This document shows positions 61,893 to 64,000 of a stretch of 64,000 nt of DNA, piece by piece. A program made the translations under genes and the position numbers. The stretch comes from Scolanthus callimorphus (taxonomy: Eukaryota > Cnidaria > Anthozoa > Actiniaria > Edwardsiidae). The notes under the pieces are model-generated. The model saw only the letters and a list, made by a program, of their open reading frames with translations, did not search any database and was not told the DNA's origin. How positions within the stretch are numbered: the stretch's first letter is position 1; each line of letters opens with the position of its first letter. The stretch is from the NCBI GenBank assembly GCA_033964015.1, contig CM066925.1:13562204-13626203 (forward strand), read 5' to 3'.

Positions 61893-64000
61893 ACCCAACC
61901 CAACCCCTTCCGTCCGTACATACCTCCCCCTTAACCGCAATCTGTGATGCCGCGTAACATTGATTGATTACTTGTTGTCTTTTCTACAAAGGCTTTTCAC
62001 TGCCAGCTTTTTCAACATTCTTAAACACATGTTATCTATATGCTCTTCATTCAAACCATTACTCGTTTTGCTGGTATCGTTGGTTTTCCGCGAGCCTAAA
62101 CCTGTTAACCGCGGCGCTCACATAAATGACGTCCTCTCGAGAGGCTTTTCAACACGATGATAAATCGTAGGGAGCGGTACTCTTTCGTGTGGTTTAAATA
62201 TTTGTATTACCTTTTCAGGTTGCTAAAATCATATACCGCGGTAATATTTATAGGTCGCGTGAGAGTTGAGAACATTATTGGGTGTTTGGATACTGGCTTA
62301 TATAAGAAGGCCCGCTTCTTTTGAAAGCGCATTTTGTTCGCAACCCACCAGGCCCCAATCTTCCCTGCAGCGTTTTGTATTCAACATAAAAGCATCCCAT
62401 ATTGGTGAAACTCGAATTGACAGCAGAGATAAATTATCTGATCAGCCCTTAGGAATAAACAAAACTTGTTATTTGAAATGAGTTGATACGTGTGCCGTGT
62501 GAAGACAGCGAATCACAAATAAAGCTTCCAGAAACTCATCAACCAACTAAACACCGTTGTTGAACTTTTGTTAATCAGTGAGATATTAAACAACGGATTG
62601 GTATTTTAATTTTGACGATGCAAAACGTAGATATTTTGTTTTTAGGATTTAGAATTTCTTAAGAAACAAAATTTCTTTCAAAGTCTAATTGATCAGCATA
62701 TGAAATTGAAAGAGAAGGAAAGAAGAAAAGCGAATAGAAACCTGAAAAAAACGTTCGTGGGCATTCGAAAAATGAGAACTAAAAGAATCAAAATGAACTC
62801 ATGTGTCTTAACCTTAACCTCTGCTCAGCGCAAGTCACTCATTTTTATTTGCGTTGCATTTGCTTCAGCCGAGGCTTATAAAAATTTAAAAAAAGACCAA
62901 AACGAATTAGTCGGATGAGCTTGAAATTTGCGGTTCGCAATTACTGCAAATAAATAGTTGCATGGTTTTACCAGCCTTTAGCAAAGGAAAACTAGCTTTC
63001 CTGTTATTCCTTTGAAGCCCAAACAAGGAAATTAATAAAACTTTTGTGCGGACTATTTGTTAGATAGCGCGGAAACTTAGAGTAGGATGAATTCAGCCAC
63101 CCTTCACTGTTTTATAAATTTGAGGGTCGTTTAGCGCTCGACTTAAATTGCAATGGAAACTAAAACCTTCTCGTCCCTAATGTACCAGAACTAATAGCCC
63201 GGCCAAGAACACAAGCTAGAGTCGGGTATATTCTTTTAAGTCTTTAAAAAGATTACTTTACCGGGGAGTTTAAATCTAAAGTTACTTTGCGTAATCGCGC
63301 GAAAAAAGATCCTTCTAATCAGATGTTTTTAGCGAGCTAAGTCTGTGGAAAAAATCCCGTTGTGTTTGGGCTCCGTGATGGCCCTGTAGGCGCCACCTTG
63401 TCTTCAAAATATCAGTAGTGTAGGCAAGATATCGCTCAAAGGCAGACAACATACTCGAATGCGAAAGACATTTCCCCAGCGTTGACAAGTTCAACACGAG
63501 CGGCTTGCTTTGAACTGTAAATTTACCGATTTAATCGCCCCAGCGCCGGAGAGAATGACAGCTGATTGACAGGCTAACGCGTTAATGAGCTATTTATTCG
63601 AGGAAATACCTAATAGTTATTTTAAACCGAGGGGCCTCTCATTCTCTAGTGTGCTATAGAACACGTGAGGGGTTCTATTACTCCTTCGAATCAGCTCGAA
63701 TTAGAAATATAGGCTCGGTGTGAGGGAGTCGGGTTTTGGCAGGTTTTAAGATTTGACAGACAAGCTCTGTCGGGCCGTTTCTCTGAGGTTACGCGTGAAG
63801 TGGATTAAGTGGGTAAACTGACAGCGGCGGTCCTTTGAACTCGCCCCAAGTGCTAAGCGAGGTTCTAATGAAAGTCGTGCTAATAATAAGTTATGATAAG
63901 ATTGACGGGAAACTGACAGGGTTCGTCGGCGATCATTGTTGATTTTTGATTGCGATGGATTAGCTGTCAAATTCGAATTGAAACAGCCCTGTGAAAAACA
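61893..64000. other. Intergenic, nothing recognised
   Basis: Short ORFs at 62266-62481 and 62700-62918 have no recognisable domain; the latter is Lys/Arg-rich. Confidence 0.45.

Noticed and set aside
62700..62918. Lys-rich 72-codon ORF
   Set aside because: Low-complexity, no family, no supporting context.
1..64000. tRNA, rRNA or snRNA genes
   Set aside because: I looked for B-box-like GGTTCGANTCC and other conserved blocks by eye and found none convincing; a covariance-model scan was not possible.

Overview
This window is metazoan nuclear DNA: split genes with GT-AG introns, long AT-rich introns and very dense non-autonomous transposons. It holds two recognisable host genes. A cyclophilin A-type peptidyl-prolyl isomerase gene lies on the minus strand (5 coding exons, 11342 down to 3975). 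A complete GBF1-type Arf guanine-nucleotide exchange factor gene lies on the plus strand (34 coding exons, 15692 to 44501, about 2068 codons). The two are divergently transcribed, with start codons 4.3 kb apart. The retrotransposon remnants (a DIRS-like reverse transcriptase and several LINE C-termini) resemble families I associate with anthozoan cnidarians. A coral or sea anemone is therefore my best guess, but it is an inference.

Layout. 1-1909: 5' part of a DIRS-like retrotransposon on the minus strand, with a spliced zinc-knuckle gag-like gene, an overlapping RT frame, and a perfect 172-bp repeat placed both upstream of gag and inside the gag intron. 3.8-11.5 kb: cyclophilin gene; its third intron (5199-10008) is filled with repeats. 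11.5-15.7 kb: intergenic MITEs and a LINE fragment. 15.7-44.5 kb: GBF1, whose introns carry LINE pieces, foldback elements with clear target-site duplications (TSDs), minisatellites and a partial duplication of exon 23. 45.7-48.5 kb: a 55-bp minisatellite of about 50 copies. 48.6-64 kb: no convincing host gene; foldback elements, a 12-bp satellite, LINE fragments, a 0.7-kb inverted repeat and a few weak ORFs.

The most useful results are these. Both genes carry a one-base reading-frame break in a short homopolymer inside an otherwise conserved exon, which suggests assembly errors. At least four foldback families can be delimited by their ends and TSDs: a TAGCCT...AGGCTA hairpin family with 9-bp TSDs, a poly-G-ended family with internal CCCCTAAAAAATACC repeats and about 9-bp TSDs, a GGGAC... 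family with TTA TSDs, and two elements with 6-bp TSDs. Several of these unrelated families share one design, short repeated motifs filling the region between or next to the terminal inverted repeats. No CRISPR array, bacterial operon, rRNA or tRNA gene was seen.
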